A DNA stretch of 64,000 bases from assembly GCF_027744825.2 (NCBI RefSeq), contig NC_071350.1, positions 2,046,001-2,110,000 on the forward strand. Direction: 5' to 3'. The position numbers were made by a program, and so were the translations under genes. Below, in pieces: positions 12,361 through 23,308 of this stretch. The notes beneath the pieces were generated by a model. That model was given only the letters and a program-made list of their open reading frames with translations. It ran no database searches and was not told the origin of the DNA. Position 1 is the stretch's first letter. Every line of letters starts with the position of its first letter. This DNA comes from Synchiropus splendidus (lineage: Eukaryota > Chordata > Actinopteri > Syngnathiformes > Callionymidae).

Positions 12361-14253
12361 CATTTTTATGTTTGCCGTTCCGGAATCCACCTAATCTCAG
12401 GATGAAAATGCGTTTTCTGCATTGTCCCATAACTTTCCAGGGAAGCGTCAGAACATGATATTTTGACGTCCCACTATAGCAGAAAGGGTCTTTCTAGTAG
12501 TTGCACATCAAATCTAAGCTGTCTGAAGTGTTTTTCGAAAGTTATCAACATTTTTATGTTTGCCGTTCCAGAATCGACCTTATTTCAGGCTAAAAAAGCG
12601 TAGTCTGCATTGTGCCATTACTTTGCATGGAAGCTTCCGAACATGAAATTTTAACCTCCCACTATAGCAGAAAGGGTCTTTCTAGTAGTTGCACATCAAA
12701 TCTAAGCTGTCTGAAGTGTTTTTCGAAAGTTATCAACATTTTTATGTTTGGCGTTCCTAAACCCACCTTATCTCAAGCTGAAAACGCGTTTTCTGCATTG
12801 TGCCATAATTTTGCAGGGAATCTTCAGAACATGAAATTTTCCACTGCCACTACAGCAGAAAAGGTCTTTCTAGTAGTTGCACGTCAAATCTAAGCTATCT
12901 GAAGTGTTTTTCCAAAGTTATCAACATTTTTATGTTTGGCATTCCAGAATCGACCTTATCTCTGGCTGAAAACGCGTTTTCTACATTGTGATATAACTTT
13001 GCAGGGAAACTTCAGAACACGAAATTTTCAACTCCCTCTACAGCAGAAAGGGTCTTTCAAGTAATTGCACATCAAATCTAAGCTGTCTGAAGTGTTTTTC
13101 CAAAGTTATCAACATTTTTATGTTTGGCGTTCCGGAACCCACCTTATCTCAGGCTGAAAACGCGTTTTCTGCATTGTGCCATAACTTTGCAGGGAAGCTT
13201 CAGAACATGAAATGTTCACCTCCCACTATAGCAGAAAGGGTCTTTCTAGTAGTTGCACATCAAATCTAAGCTGTCTGAAGTGTTTTTTTAAAGTTATCAA
13301 CATTTTTATGTTTGGCGTTCCGGAATCAACCTTATCTCAGGCTGAAAACGCGTTTTACGCATTCTGCCATAACTTTGCAGGAAAGCTTCAGAACATGAAA
13401 TTTTCAATTCCCACTAAAGCAGAAAGGGTCTTTCTCCTACCTGCACATCAAATCTAAGCTGTCTGAAGTGTTTTTCGAAAGTTTTCAACATTTTTATATT
13501 TGGCGTTCCTGAATCGACCTTATCTCAGGCTGAAAACGCGTTTTCTGCATTGTGCCATAATTTTGCAGGGAATCTTCAGAACATGAAATTTTCAACTGCC
13601 ACTACAGCAGAAAAGGTCTTTCTAGTAGTTGCACGTCAAATCTAAGCTATCTGAAGTGTTTTTCCAAAGTTATCAACATTTTTATGTTTGGCATTCCAGA
13701 ATCGACCTTATCTCTGGCTGAAAACGCGTTTTCTGCATTGTGATATAACTTTGCAGGGAAACTTCAGAACACAAAATTTTCAACTCCCACTACAGCAGAA
13801 AGGGTCTTTCAAGTAATTGCACATCAAATCTAAGCTGTCTGAAGTGTTTTTCCAAAGTTATCAACATTTTTATGTTTGGCGTTCCGGAATCGACCTTATC
13901 TCAGGATGAAAAATCGTTTTCTGCATTGTCCCATAACTTTCCAGGGAAGCGTCAGAACATGATATTTTGACGTCCCACTATAGCAGAAAGGGTCTTTCTA
14001 GTAGTTGCACATCAAATCTAAGCTGTCTGAAGTGTTTTTCGAAAGTTATCAACATTTTTATGTTTGCCGTTCCAGAATCGACCTTATTTCAGGCTAAAAA
14101 AGCGTAGTCTGCATTGTGCCATTACTTTGCATGGAAGCTTCCGAACATGAAATTTTAACCTCCCACTATAGCAGAAAGGGTCTTTCTAGTAGTTGCACAT
14201 CAAATCTAAGCTGTCTGAAGTGTTTTTCCAAAGTTATCAACATTTTTATGTTT

Positions 14254-14441
14254 GGCGTTCCGGAATCGACCTTATCTCAGGCTGAAAACGCGTTTTCTGC
14301 TTTGTGCCATAACTTTGCAGGGAAGCTTCAGAACATGAACTTTTCACCTCCCACTATAGCAGAAAGGGTCTTTCTAGTAGTTGCACATCAAATCTAAGCT
14401 GTCTGAAGTGTTTTTCGAAAGTTATCAACATTTTTATGTTT
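14254..14441 (+). repeat. Representative near-consensus 188-bp monomer
   Basis: This unit is close to the consensus and serves as the reference. Unit positions: TTCCGGAA 5-12; a two-state site at 12-16 (ATCGA here, ACCCA elsewhere); dyad GAAAACGCGTTTTC 31-44; a two-state site at 44-47 (CTGC here, ACGC elsewhere); GAAGCTTC 69-76; AAATTTT 85-91; CTATAG 101-106; a conserved TAA at 142-144; T5 tracts at 158-162 and 178-182, two helical turns apart. Position 164 is either C (CCAAAG) or G (CGAAAG, as here). All consensus CpGs lie within 1-39. GC is about 40% by hand count. The start of the unit is arbitrary, because no array edge is visible. Confidence 0.95.
14284..14297. other. 14-bp perfect dyad in each monomer (example)
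   Basis: GAAAACGCGTTTTC is its own reverse complement. GC/GC flanks beyond a T-T mismatch extend it to an imperfect 20-bp palindrome. The same element occurs at 32-45 and in a large share of monomers. It contains an MluI site (ACGCGT) and the two adjacent CpGs of the unit. Where the downstream CTGC is replaced by ACGC, the 14-bp symmetry is broken by one base pair. Where the core is ACGGG, ACAGG or ACGTG it is also broken. Satellite dyads can bind dimeric proteins or extrude cruciforms; neither is shown here. Confidence 0.8.
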
Positions 14442-15254
14442 GGCGTTCCTAAACCCACCTTATCTCAAGCTGAAAACGCGTTTTCTGCATTGTGCCATAA
14501 TTTTGCAGGGAATCTTCAGAACATGAAATTTTCAACTGCCACTACAGCAGAAAAGGTCTTTCTAGTAGTTGCACGTCAAATCTAAGCTATCTGAAGTGTT
14601 TTTCCAAAGTTATCAACATTTTTATGTTTGGCATTCCAGAATCGACCTTATCTCTGGCTGAAAACGCGTTTTCTACATTGTGATATAACTTTGCAGGGAA
14701 ACTTCAGAACACGAAATTTTCAACTCCCTCTACAGCAGAAAGGGTCTTTCAAGTAATTGCACATCAAATCTAAGCTGTCTGAAGTGTTTTTCCAAAGTTA
14801 TCAACATTTTTATGTTTGGCGTTCCGGAACCCACCTTATCTCAGGCTTTAAAACGCGTTTTCTGCATTGTGCCATAACTTTGCAGGGAAGCTTCAGAACA
14901 TGAAATTTTAACCTGCCACTATAGCAGAAGGGGTCTTTCTCGTAGTTGCATATCAAATCTAAGCGGTCTGAAGTGTTTTTCCAAAGTTATCAACATTTTT
15001 ATGTTTGGCGTTCCTGAACCCACCTTATCTCAGGCTGAAAACAGGTTTTCTGCATTGTGCCATAACTTTGCAGGGAAGCTTCAGAACATGAAATTTTCAC
15101 GTCCCACTATAGCAGAAAGGGTCTTTCTAGTAGTTGCACATCAAATCTAAGCTGTCTGAAGTGTTTTTCGAATGTTATCAACATTTTTACGTTTGGCGTT
15201 CCAGAATCGACCTTATCTCAGGCTGAAAACGGGTTGTCTGCATTGTGCCATAAC

Positions 15255-16221
15255 TTTGCATGGAAGCTTCCGAACATGAAATTTTAACCTCCCACTGTAG
15301 CAGAAAGGGTCTTTCCAGTAGTTGCACATCAAATCTAAGCTGTCTGAAGTGTTTTTCCAAAGTTATCAACATTTTTATGTTTGGCGTTCCTGAATTGACC
15401 TTATCTCAGGCTGAAAACAGGTTTTCTGCATTCTGCCATAACTTTGCAGGGAAGCTTCAGAACATGAAATTTTCACGTCCCACTATAGCAGAAAGGGTCT
15501 TTCTAGTAGTTGCACATCAAATCTAAGCTGTCTGAAGTGTTTTTCGAATGTTATCAACATTTTTATGTTTGGCGTTCCAGAATCGACCTTATCTCAGGCT
15601 GAAAACGGGTTGTCTGCATTGTGCCATAACTTTGCATGGAAGCTTCCGAACATGAAATTTTAACCTCCCACAATAGCAGGAAGGGTCTTTCTAGTAGTTG
15701 CACATCAAATCTAAGCTGTCTGATGTGTTTTACCAAAGTTATCAACATTTTTATGTTTGGCGTTCCGGAATCGACCTTATCTCAGGCTGAAAACGCGTTT
15801 TACACATTGTGCAATAACTTTGCAGGGAAGCTTCAGAACATGAAATGTTCACATCCCACTATAGCAGAAACGGTCTTTCTAGTAGTTGCACTTCAAATCT
15901 AAGCTGTCTGACGTGTTTTTCCAAAGTTATCAACATCTTTATGTTTGGCGTTCCGGAACCCACCTTATCTCAAGGTGAAAAATCGTTTTCTGCATTGTGC
16001 CATAACTTTGCATGGAAGCTTCAGAACATGAAATGTTCACCTCCCACTGTAGCAGAAAGGGACTTTCTAGTAGTTGCACATCAAATCTAAGCTGTCTGAA
16101 GTGTTTTACCAAAGTTATCAACATATTTTTGTTGGGCGTTCCGGAATCGACCTTATCTCAGGCTGAAAACGCGTTTTACGCATTGTGCCATAACTTTGCA
16201 GGGAAGCTTCAGAAAATGAAA
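15255..16221. repeat. Block duplicated at 18827-19981 (19/20 monomers)
   Basis: The stretch 15255-15936 matches 18827-19508 at a shift of 3,572 bp (19 x 188), and 15937-16221 matches 19697-19981 at 3,760 bp (20 x 188). Shared rare sites are CCCACTGTAGCAG with CTTTCCAGTAG, TTCCTGAATTGACC, CAATAGCAGGAAGGG, GCACTTCAAATC, GCTGTCTGACGTG, CAAGGTGAAAAATCG and GGGACTTTC. I saw only isolated base differences (for example TTCTGCC/TTGTGCC near 15431, and TTTATTTTTGG near 19323). The second copy holds one additional monomer. Confidence 0.88.
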
Positions 16222-16824
16222 TTTTCACGCCCCGTTATACCAGAAAGGGTCTTTCTTGTAGTTGCACATCAAATCTAAGCTGTCTGAAGTGTTTTTCGAA
16301 AGTTATCAACATCTTTATGTTTGGCGTTCCGGAACCCACCTTATCTCAAGCTGAAAACGAGTTTTCTGCATTGTGACATAACTTTGCAAGGAAGCTTCAA
16401 AACATGAAATTTTCACCTCCCACTATAGCAGAACGGGTCTTTCTAGTAGTTGCACATCAAATCTAAGCTGTCTGAAGTGTTTTTCGAAAGTTATCAACAG
16501 TTTTATGTTTGGCGTTCCGGAATCGACCTAATCTCAGGATGAAAATGCGTTTTCTGCATTGTCCCATAACTTTCCAGGGAAGCTTCAGAACATGAAATTT
16601 TGACCTCCCACTATAGCAGAAAGGGTCTTTCTAGTAGTTGCACATCAAATCTCAGCAGTCTGAACTGTTTTTCGAAAGTTATCAACATTTTTATGTTTGA
16701 CGTTCCAGAATCGACTTTATCTCAGGCTGAAAACGCGTTGTCTGCATTGTGCCATAACTTTGCATGGAAGCTTCCGAACATTAAATTTTATGCTCCAATA
16801 TAGCAGAAAGGGTCTTTCTAGTAG

Positions 16825-17450
16825 TTGCACATCAAATCTAAGCTGTCTGAAGTGTTTTTCCAAAGTTATCAACATTTTTATGTTTGGCGTTCCGGAACCC
16901 ACCTTATCTCAGGCTGAAAACGCGTTTTCTGCATTGTGCCATAACTTTGCAGGGAAGCTTCAGAACATGAAATGTTCACCTCCCACTATAGCAGAAAGGG
17001 TCTTTCTAGTAGTTGCACATCAAATCTAAGCTGTCTGAAGTGTTTTTTTAAAGTTATCAACATTTTTATGTTTGGCGTTCCGGAATCAACCTTATCTCAG
17101 GCTGAAAACGCGTTTTACGCATTCTGCCATAACTTTGCAGGAAAGCTTCAGAACATGAAATTTTCAATTCCCACTAAAGCAGAAAGGGTCTTTCTAGTAG
17201 TTGCACGTCAAATCTAAGCTATCTGAAGTGTTTTTCCAAAGTTATCAACATTTTTATGTTTGGCATTCCAGAATCGACCTTATCTCTGGCTGAAAACGCG
17301 TTTTCTGCATTGTGATATAACTTTGCAGGGAAACTTCAGAACACAAAATTTTCAACTCCCACTACAGCAGAAAGGGTCTTTCAAGTAATTGCACTTCAAA
17401 TCTAAGCTGTCTGAAGTGTTTTTCCAAAGTTATCAACATTTTTATGTTTG
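16825..17450. repeat. Mosaic copy of 13065-13885 lacking one monomer
   Basis: Up to 17194 the sequence follows 13065-13434 at a shift of 3,760 bp (20 monomers), including TTTTTTTAAAGTTATC, ATTCTGCC and CAATTCCCACTAAAG. From 17193 it follows 13621-13878 at 3,572 bp (19 monomers), with CACGTCAAATC, GCTATCTG and TGATATAAC. The switch lies in a shared CTTTCT run. The result equals loss of one whole monomer between the two versions. Confidence 0.8.
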
Positions 17451-17925
17451 GCGTTCCGGAACCCACCTTATCTCAGGCTTTAAAACGCGTTTTCTGCATT
17501 GTGCCATAACTTTGCATGGAAGCTTCAGAACATGAAATTTTAACCTGCCACTATAGCAGAAGGGGTCTTTCTCGTAGTTGCATATCAAATCTAAGCGGTC
17601 TGAAGTGTTTTTCCAAAGTTATCAACATTTTAATGTTTGGCGTTCCTGAACCCACCTTATCTCAGGCTGAAAACAGGTTTTCTGCATTGTGCCATAACTT
17701 TGCAGGGAAGCTTCAGAACATGAAATTTTCACGTCCCACTATAGCAGAAAGGGTCTTTCTAGTAGTTGCACATCAAATCTAAGCTGTCTGAAGTGTTTTT
17801 CGAATGTTATCAACATTTTTACGTTTGGCGTTCCAGAATCGACCTTATCTCAGGCTGAAAACGGGTTGTCTGCATTGTGCCATAACTTTGCATGGAAGCT
17901 TCCGAACATGAAATTTTAACCTCCC
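17440..17925. repeat. Copy of 14808-15293 at a 14-monomer offset
   Basis: Both blocks share a one-base insertion, GGCTTTAAAACG (near 14844 and 17476), together with AACCTGCCACTATAGCAG, GAAGGGGTC, CTCGTAGTTGCATATC and AAGCGGTCTG, at a shift of 2,632 bp. The next monomer, with AACAGGTTTTC, and the TTCGAATG/AACGGGTTG monomer also match. The combination of rare variants makes common descent clear. Confidence 0.85.
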
Positions 17926-18826
17926 ACTATAGCAGACAGGGTCTTTCTAGTAGTTTCACATCAAATCTAAGCTGTCTGATGTGTTTTACCAAAGTTATCA
18001 ACATTTTTATGTTTGGCGTTCCGGAATCGACCTTATCTTAGTCTGAAAACGCGTTTTACACATTGTGCAATAACTTTGCAGGGAAGCTTCAGAACATGAA
18101 ATGTTCACATCCCACTATAGCAGAAACGGTCTTTCTAGTAGTTGCACATCAAATCTAAGCTGTCTGAAGTGTTTTTCAAAAGTTATCAACATTTTTATGT
18201 TTGGCGTTCCAGAATCGACCTTATCTCAGGCTGAAAACGCCTTTTACGCATTGTGCCATAACTTTGCAGGGAAGCTTCAGAAAATGAAATTTTCACGTCC
18301 CACTATACCAGAAAGGGTCTTTCTTGTAGTTGCACATCAAATCTAAGCTGTCTGAAGTGTTTTTCGAAAGTTATCAACATCTTTATGTTTGGCCTTCCGG
18401 AACCCACCTTATCTCAAGGTGAAAAATCGTTTTCTGCATTGTGCCATAACTTTGCATGGAAGCTTCAGAACATGAAATGTTCACCTCCCACTATAGCAGA
18501 AAGGGTCTTTCTAGTAGTTGCACATCGAATCTAAGCTGTCTGATGTGTTTTTCCAAAGTTATCAACATTTTTATGTTTGGCGTTCCGGAACCCACCTTAT
18601 CTCAAGCTGAAAACGCCTTTTCCGCATTGTGCCATAACTTTGCATGGAAGCTTCAGAACATGAAATGTTCACCTCCCACTATAGCAGAAAGGGTCTTTCT
18701 AGTAGTTGCACATCAAATCTAAGCAGTCTGAAGTGTTTTTCGAAAGTTATCAACATTTTTATGTTTGCCGTTTCAGAATCGACCTTATTTCAGGCTAAAA
18801 AAGCGTTGTCTGCATTGTGCCATTAC

Positions 18827-19981
18827 TTTGCATGGAAGCTTCCGAACATGAAATTTTAACCTCCCACTGTAGCAGAAAGGGTCTTTCCAGTAGTTGCACA
18901 TCAAATCTAAGCTGTCTGAAGTGTTTTTCCAAAGTTATCAACATTTTTATGTTTGGCGTTCCTGAATTGACCTTATCTCAGGCTGAAAACAGGTTTTCTG
19001 CATTGTGCCATAACTTTGCAGGGAAGCTTCAGAACATGAAATTTTCACGTCCCACTATAGCAGAAAGGGTCTTTCTAGTAGTTGCACATCAAATCTAAGC
19101 TGTCTGAAGTGTTTTTCGAATGTTATCAACATTTTTATGTTTGGCGTTCCAGAATCGACCTTATCTCAGGCTGAAAACGGGTTGTCTGCATTGTGCCATA
19201 ACTTTGCATGGAAGCTTCCGAACATGAAATTTTAACCTCCCACAATAGCAGGAAGGGTCTTTCTAGTAGTTGCACATCAAATCTAAGCTGTCTGATGTGT
19301 TTTACCAAAGTTATCAACATTTTTATTTTTGGCGTTCCGGAATCGACCTTATCTCAGGCTGAAAACGCGTTTTACACATTGTGCAATAACTTTGCAGGGA
19401 AGCTTCAGAACATGAAATGTTCACATCCCACTATAGCAGAAACGGTCTTTCTAGTAGTTGCACTTCAAATCTAAGCTGTCTGACGTGTTTTTCCAAAGTT
19501 ATCAACATATTTTTGTTGGGCGTTCCGGAATCGACCTTATCTCAGGCTGAAAACGCTTTTTACGCATTGTGCCATAACTTTGCAGGGAAGCTTCAGAAAA
19601 TGAAATTTTCACGTCCCACTATACCAGAAAGGGTCTTTCTTGTAGTTGCACATCAAATCTAAGCTGTCTGAAGTGTTTTTCGAAAGTTATCAACATCTTT
19701 ATGTTTGGCCTTCCGGAACCCACCTTATCTCAAGGTGAAAAATCGTTTTCTGCATTGTGCCATAACTTTGCATGGAAGCTTCAGAACATGAAATGTTCAC
19801 CTCCCACTGTAGCAGAAAGGGACTTTCTAGTAGTTGCACATCAAATCTAAGCTGTCTGAAGTGTTTTACCAAAGTTATCAACATATTTTTGTTGGGCGTT
19901 CCGGAATCGACCTTATCTCAGGCTGAAAACGCGTTTTACGCATTGTGCCATAACTTTGCAGGGAAGCTTCAGAAAATGAAA
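18827..19981. repeat. Second copy of the 15255-16221 block
   Basis: This is the partner of 15255-16221. The extra monomer at about 19509-19696 carries the ACATATTTTTGTTGGGCG spacer and a TATACCAGAAAGGG/CTTGTAG pair, and resembles units near 10700, 16130 and 18190. Its right part (about 19575-20011) reappears 25,111 bp downstream at 44686-45122, at the junction of the large duplication. Confidence 0.88.
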
Positions 19982-20788
19982 TGTTCACCTCCCACTGTAG
20001 CAGAAAGGGACTTTCTAGTAGTTGCCAATCAAATCTAAGCTGTCTGAAGTGTTTTTAAAAAGTTATCAACATTTTTATGTTTGGCGTTCCGGAACCCACC
20101 TTATCTCAAGCTGAAAACGCGTTTTCTGCATTGTGCCATAACTTTGCTGGGAAGCTTCAGAAAATGAAATTTTCACGTACCACTATAGCAGAAAGGGTCA
20201 TCCAAGTAGTTGCACATCAAATCTAAGCTGTCTGAAGTGTTTTTCGAAAGTTATCAACATTTTTATGTTTGGCGTCCCGGAACCCACCTTATCTCAAGCT
20301 GAAAACGCGTGTTCAGCATTGTGCCATAACTTTGCAGGGAAGCTTCAGAACATGAAATTTTCACCTCCCACTATAGCAGAAAGGGTCTTTCTAGTAGTTG
20401 CACATCAAATTGAAGCTGTCTGATGTGTTTTTCCAAAGTTATCAACATTTTTATGTTTGGCGTTCCGGAATCGACCTTATCTCAGGCTGAAAACGCGTTT
20501 TACGCATTGTGCCATAACTTCTCAGGGAAGCTTCAGACCATGAAATTTTGACATCCCACTATAGCAGAAAGGGTCTTTCTAGTAGTTGCACATCACATCT
20601 AAGCTGTCTGAAGTGTTTTTCCAAAGTCATCAACATTTTTACGTTAGGCGTTCCGGAATCAACCTTATCTCAGGCTGAAAACGCGTTTCACGCATTGTGC
20701 CATAACTTTGCAGGAAAGCTTCAAAACATGAAATTTTCAATTCCCACTAAAGCAGAAAGGGTCTATCTCCTACCTGCACATCATATCT

Positions 20789-20829
20789 AAGCTGTCTGAA
20801 GTGTTTTCCAGTAGTTGCACGTCAAATCT
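20789..20829. repeat. 41-bp monomer stub
   Basis: Two successive AAGCTGTCTGAAGTG segments lie 41 bp apart instead of 188. The T-rich spacer start GTGTTTTC runs straight into CAGTAGTTGCACGTC, so 147 bp of a monomer are missing. The break falls at a short TTTTC/TTTC similarity. Further copies lie at 37362-37402, 38719-38759 and 52480-52520. The upstream flank here (CAATTCCCACTAAAGCAG with CTATCTC and ACCTGCAC) matches the 37362 and 52480 copies. The downstream flank matches the 38719 copy. Confidence 0.92.
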
Positions 20830-21240
20830 AAGCTGTCTGAAGTGTTTTTCCAAAGTTATCAACATTTTTATGTTTGGCGTCCCGGAATCGACCTTATCTC
20901 AGGCTGAAAACGCGATTCACGCATTCTGCATTAACTTTGCAGGGAATCTTCAGAACATGAAATTTTCATATCCCACTATTGCAGAAAGGGTCTTTCTAGT
21001 AGTTGCACATCAAATCTAAGCTGTCTGACGTGTTTTTCGAAAGTTTTCAACATTTTTATATTTGGCGTTCCTGAATCGACCTTATCTCAGGCTGAATACG
21101 CGTTTTCTGCATTGTGCCATAACTTTGCAGGGAAGCTTCAGAACAAGAAATTTTCAACTCCCACTACAGCAGAAAGGGTCTTTCTAGTAGTTGCACGTCA
21201 AATCTAAGCTGTCTGAAGTGTTTTTCCAAAGTTATCAACA
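20807..21240. repeat. Block shared with 38737-39170
   Basis: Starting inside the stub, the sequence follows 38737-39170 at a 17,930-bp shift. Shared rare sites are GGCGTCCCGGAATCG, GCGATTCACGCATTCTGC with ATTAACTTTG, TTCATATCCCACTATTGC, GTTTTCAACATTTTTATATTTGG split across the next spacer, CTGAATACGCG and AACAAGAAATTT. Differences are few (TTTAATG near 38797, CAGTCTGAATACG near 39019). Confidence 0.85.
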
Positions 21241-22380
21241 TTTCAATGTTTGGCGTTCCTGAATCGACATTATCTTTGGCTGAAAACGCGTTTTCTGCAT
21301 TCTGCCATAACATTGCAGGGAATCTTCAGAACATGAAATTTTCACCTCCCACTATAGCAGAAAGGGTCTTTCTAGTAGTTGCACATCAAACCTAAGCTGT
21401 TTGAAGTGTTTTTCCAAAGTTATCAACATTTTTATGTTTGGCGTTCCGGAATCAACCTTATCTCAGGCTAAAAACGCGTTTTACGCATTGTCCCATAACT
21501 TTGCAGGAAAGCTTCAGAACATGAAATTTTCAATTCCCTATAAAGCAGAAAGGGTCTTTCTCCTACTTGCACATCAATTCTAAGCTGTCTGAAGTGTTTT
21601 TCGAAAGTTTTCAACATTTTTATATTTGGCGTTCCTGAATCGACCTTATCTAAGGCTGAAAACGCGTTTTCTGCATTGTGCGATAACTTTGCAGGGAAGC
21701 TTCACAACATGAAATTTTAACCACCCACTGTAGCAGAAAGGCTCTTTCTAGTAGTTGCACATCAAATCTAAGCTGTATGAAATGTTTTTTCCAAAGTCAT
21801 CAACATTTTTATGTTTGGCGTTCCGGAACCCACCTTATCTCAGGCTGAAAACGCGTTTTCTGCATTGTGCCATAACTTTGCAGGAAAGCTTCAAAACATG
21901 AAATTTTAACCACCCACTGTAGCAGAAATGGTCTTTCTCGTAGTTACACATCAAATCTAAGCTGTCTGAAGTGTTTTTCCAAAGTCATCAACATTTTTAC
22001 GTTAGGCGTTTCGGAACCCACCTTATCTCAGGCTGAAAACGCGTTTTCTGCTTTGTGCCATAACTTTGCAGGGAAGCTTCAGAACAGCGAATTTTCAACT
22101 CCCACTGTAGCAGAAAGGGTCTTTCTAGTAGTTGCACATCAAATCTAAGCTGTCTGAAGGGTTTTTCCAGTATTATCAACATTTTTATGTTTGGCGTTCC
22201 GGAATCAACCTTATCTCAGGCTCTAAACGCTTTTTTTGCATTGTGCCATAACTTTGGAGGGAAGCTTCAGAACTTGAAATTTTAACCTCCCACTGTAGCA
22301 GAAAGGGTCTTTCTAGGAGTTGCACATCAAATCTAAGCTGTCTGTAGTGTTTTTCGAAAGATATCAACATTTTTATGTTT

Positions 22381-22561
22381 GGCGTTCCGGATCGCACCTT
22401 ATTGAAAACGCCTTTTCTGCATTGTGCCATAACTTTGCCGGGAAGCTTCAGAACATGAAATTTTCACCTCCCACGATAGCAGAAAGGGTCTTTCTAGTAG
22501 TTGCACATCAAATCTAAGCTGTCTGAAGTGTTTTTCAAAAGTTTTCAACATTATTACATTT
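22381..22561. repeat. 181-bp monomer with 7-bp deletion
   Basis: CTTATCTCAGGCTGAAAAC is reduced to CTTATTGAAAAC, removing CTCAGGC. The unit also carries GGATCGCACC and AACGCCTTTTC. A second copy with the same deletion starts at 23129, 748 bp downstream (four monomers, less 7 bp here and plus 3 bp near 22990). The copies share the preceding GTCTGTAGTG and AAGATATCAAC variants, so they are related by duplication. Confidence 0.9.
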
Positions 22562-22984
22562 GGCGTTCCGGAATCGACCTTTTCTCAGGCTGAAAATGCG
22601 TTTTCTGCATTGTGCCATAACTTTGAAGGAAAGCTTCAGAACATGAAAGTTTCACCTCCCACTATAGCAGAAAGGGTCTTTCTAGTAGTTGCACATCAAA
22701 TCTAAGCTGCCTGAATTGTTTTTCCAAAGTTATCAACATTTTTATGTTTGGCGTTCCGGAACCCACCTTATCTCAGGCTGAAAACGCGTTTTCTGCATTG
22801 TGCCATAACTTTGCAGGGAAGCTTCAGAACATGAAATTTTCAATTCCCACTAAAGCAGAAAGGGTCTTTCTCCTACTTGCACATCAAATCTAAGCTGTCT
22901 GAAGTGTTTTTTGAAAGTTTTCAACATTTTTATGTTTGGCGTTCCTGAATCGACCTTATCTCAGGCTGAAAACGGGTTGTCTGC

Positions 22985-23010
22985 ATTGTGCCATTGTGCC
23001 TTTGCATGGA
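22985..23010. repeat. Local micro-duplication inside a monomer
   Basis: Where other units read CATTGTGCCATAACTTTGC, this one reads CATTGTGCCATTGTGCC followed by TTTGC. ATTGTGCC is duplicated and replaces ATAAC, a net gain of 3 bp. This looks like replication slippage. I saw it once only. Confidence 0.85.
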
Positions 23011-23128
23011 AGCTTCAGAACATGAAATGTTCACCTACCGCAATAGCAGAAAGGGTCTTTCTAGTAGTTGCACATCAAATCTAAGCTGTCTGTAGTGTTT
23101 TTCGAAAGATATCAACATTTTTATGTTT

Positions 23129-23308
23129 GGCGTTCCGGATCGCACCTTATTGAAAACGCCTTTTCTGCATTGTGCCATATCTTTGCCGGGAAGCTTCAGA
23201 ACATGAAATTTTCACCTCCCACGATAGCAGAAAGGGTCTTTCTAGTAGTTGCACATCAAATCTAAGCTGTATGAAGTGTTTTTCCAAAGTTATCATATTT
23301 TTATGTTT
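23129..23308. repeat. Second monomer with the 7-bp deletion (180 bp)
   Basis: It has the same CTTATTGAAAAC deletion and flanking variants as 22381-22561, with CATATCTTTGCCGGG in place of CATAACTTTGCCGGG. The spacer reads TTATCATATTTTTATG, one base shorter than usual, hence 180 bp. Confidence 0.9.

Larger units (their letters stand above)
12361..14840. repeat. Interleaved 8- and 9-monomer repeats
   Basis: The stretch 12361-12700 recurs at 13865-14204 (shift 1,504 bp), marked by GTCAGAACATGATATTTTG at about 12449 and 13953 and by CAGGCTAAAAAAGCGTAG. The following part, 12745-13120, recurs at 14437-14812 (shift 1,692 bp), marked by TTCCTAAACCC, GGGAATCTTCAG, ACTGCCACTACAG, GCTATCTGAAG and TGATATAAC. 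The right block thus holds one extra monomer (14216-14403 region). A third, recombinant version of the second part occupies about 13500-13850. Confidence 0.8.

Noticed and set aside
14254..14441. Possible CENP-B box
   Set aside because: I looked for TTCG-N4-A-N2-CGGG on both strands of the consensus and common variants. TTCG (in TTTTCGAAAG) and CCGG/CGGG-like pieces exist but never in the required spacing.
16697..17029. A 110-codon reading frame, among the longest in the window
   Set aside because: It spans two monomers only because a 1-bp loss near 16790 joins two frames. Its content is the same satellite translation as everywhere else, with no start context or codon-like conservation.
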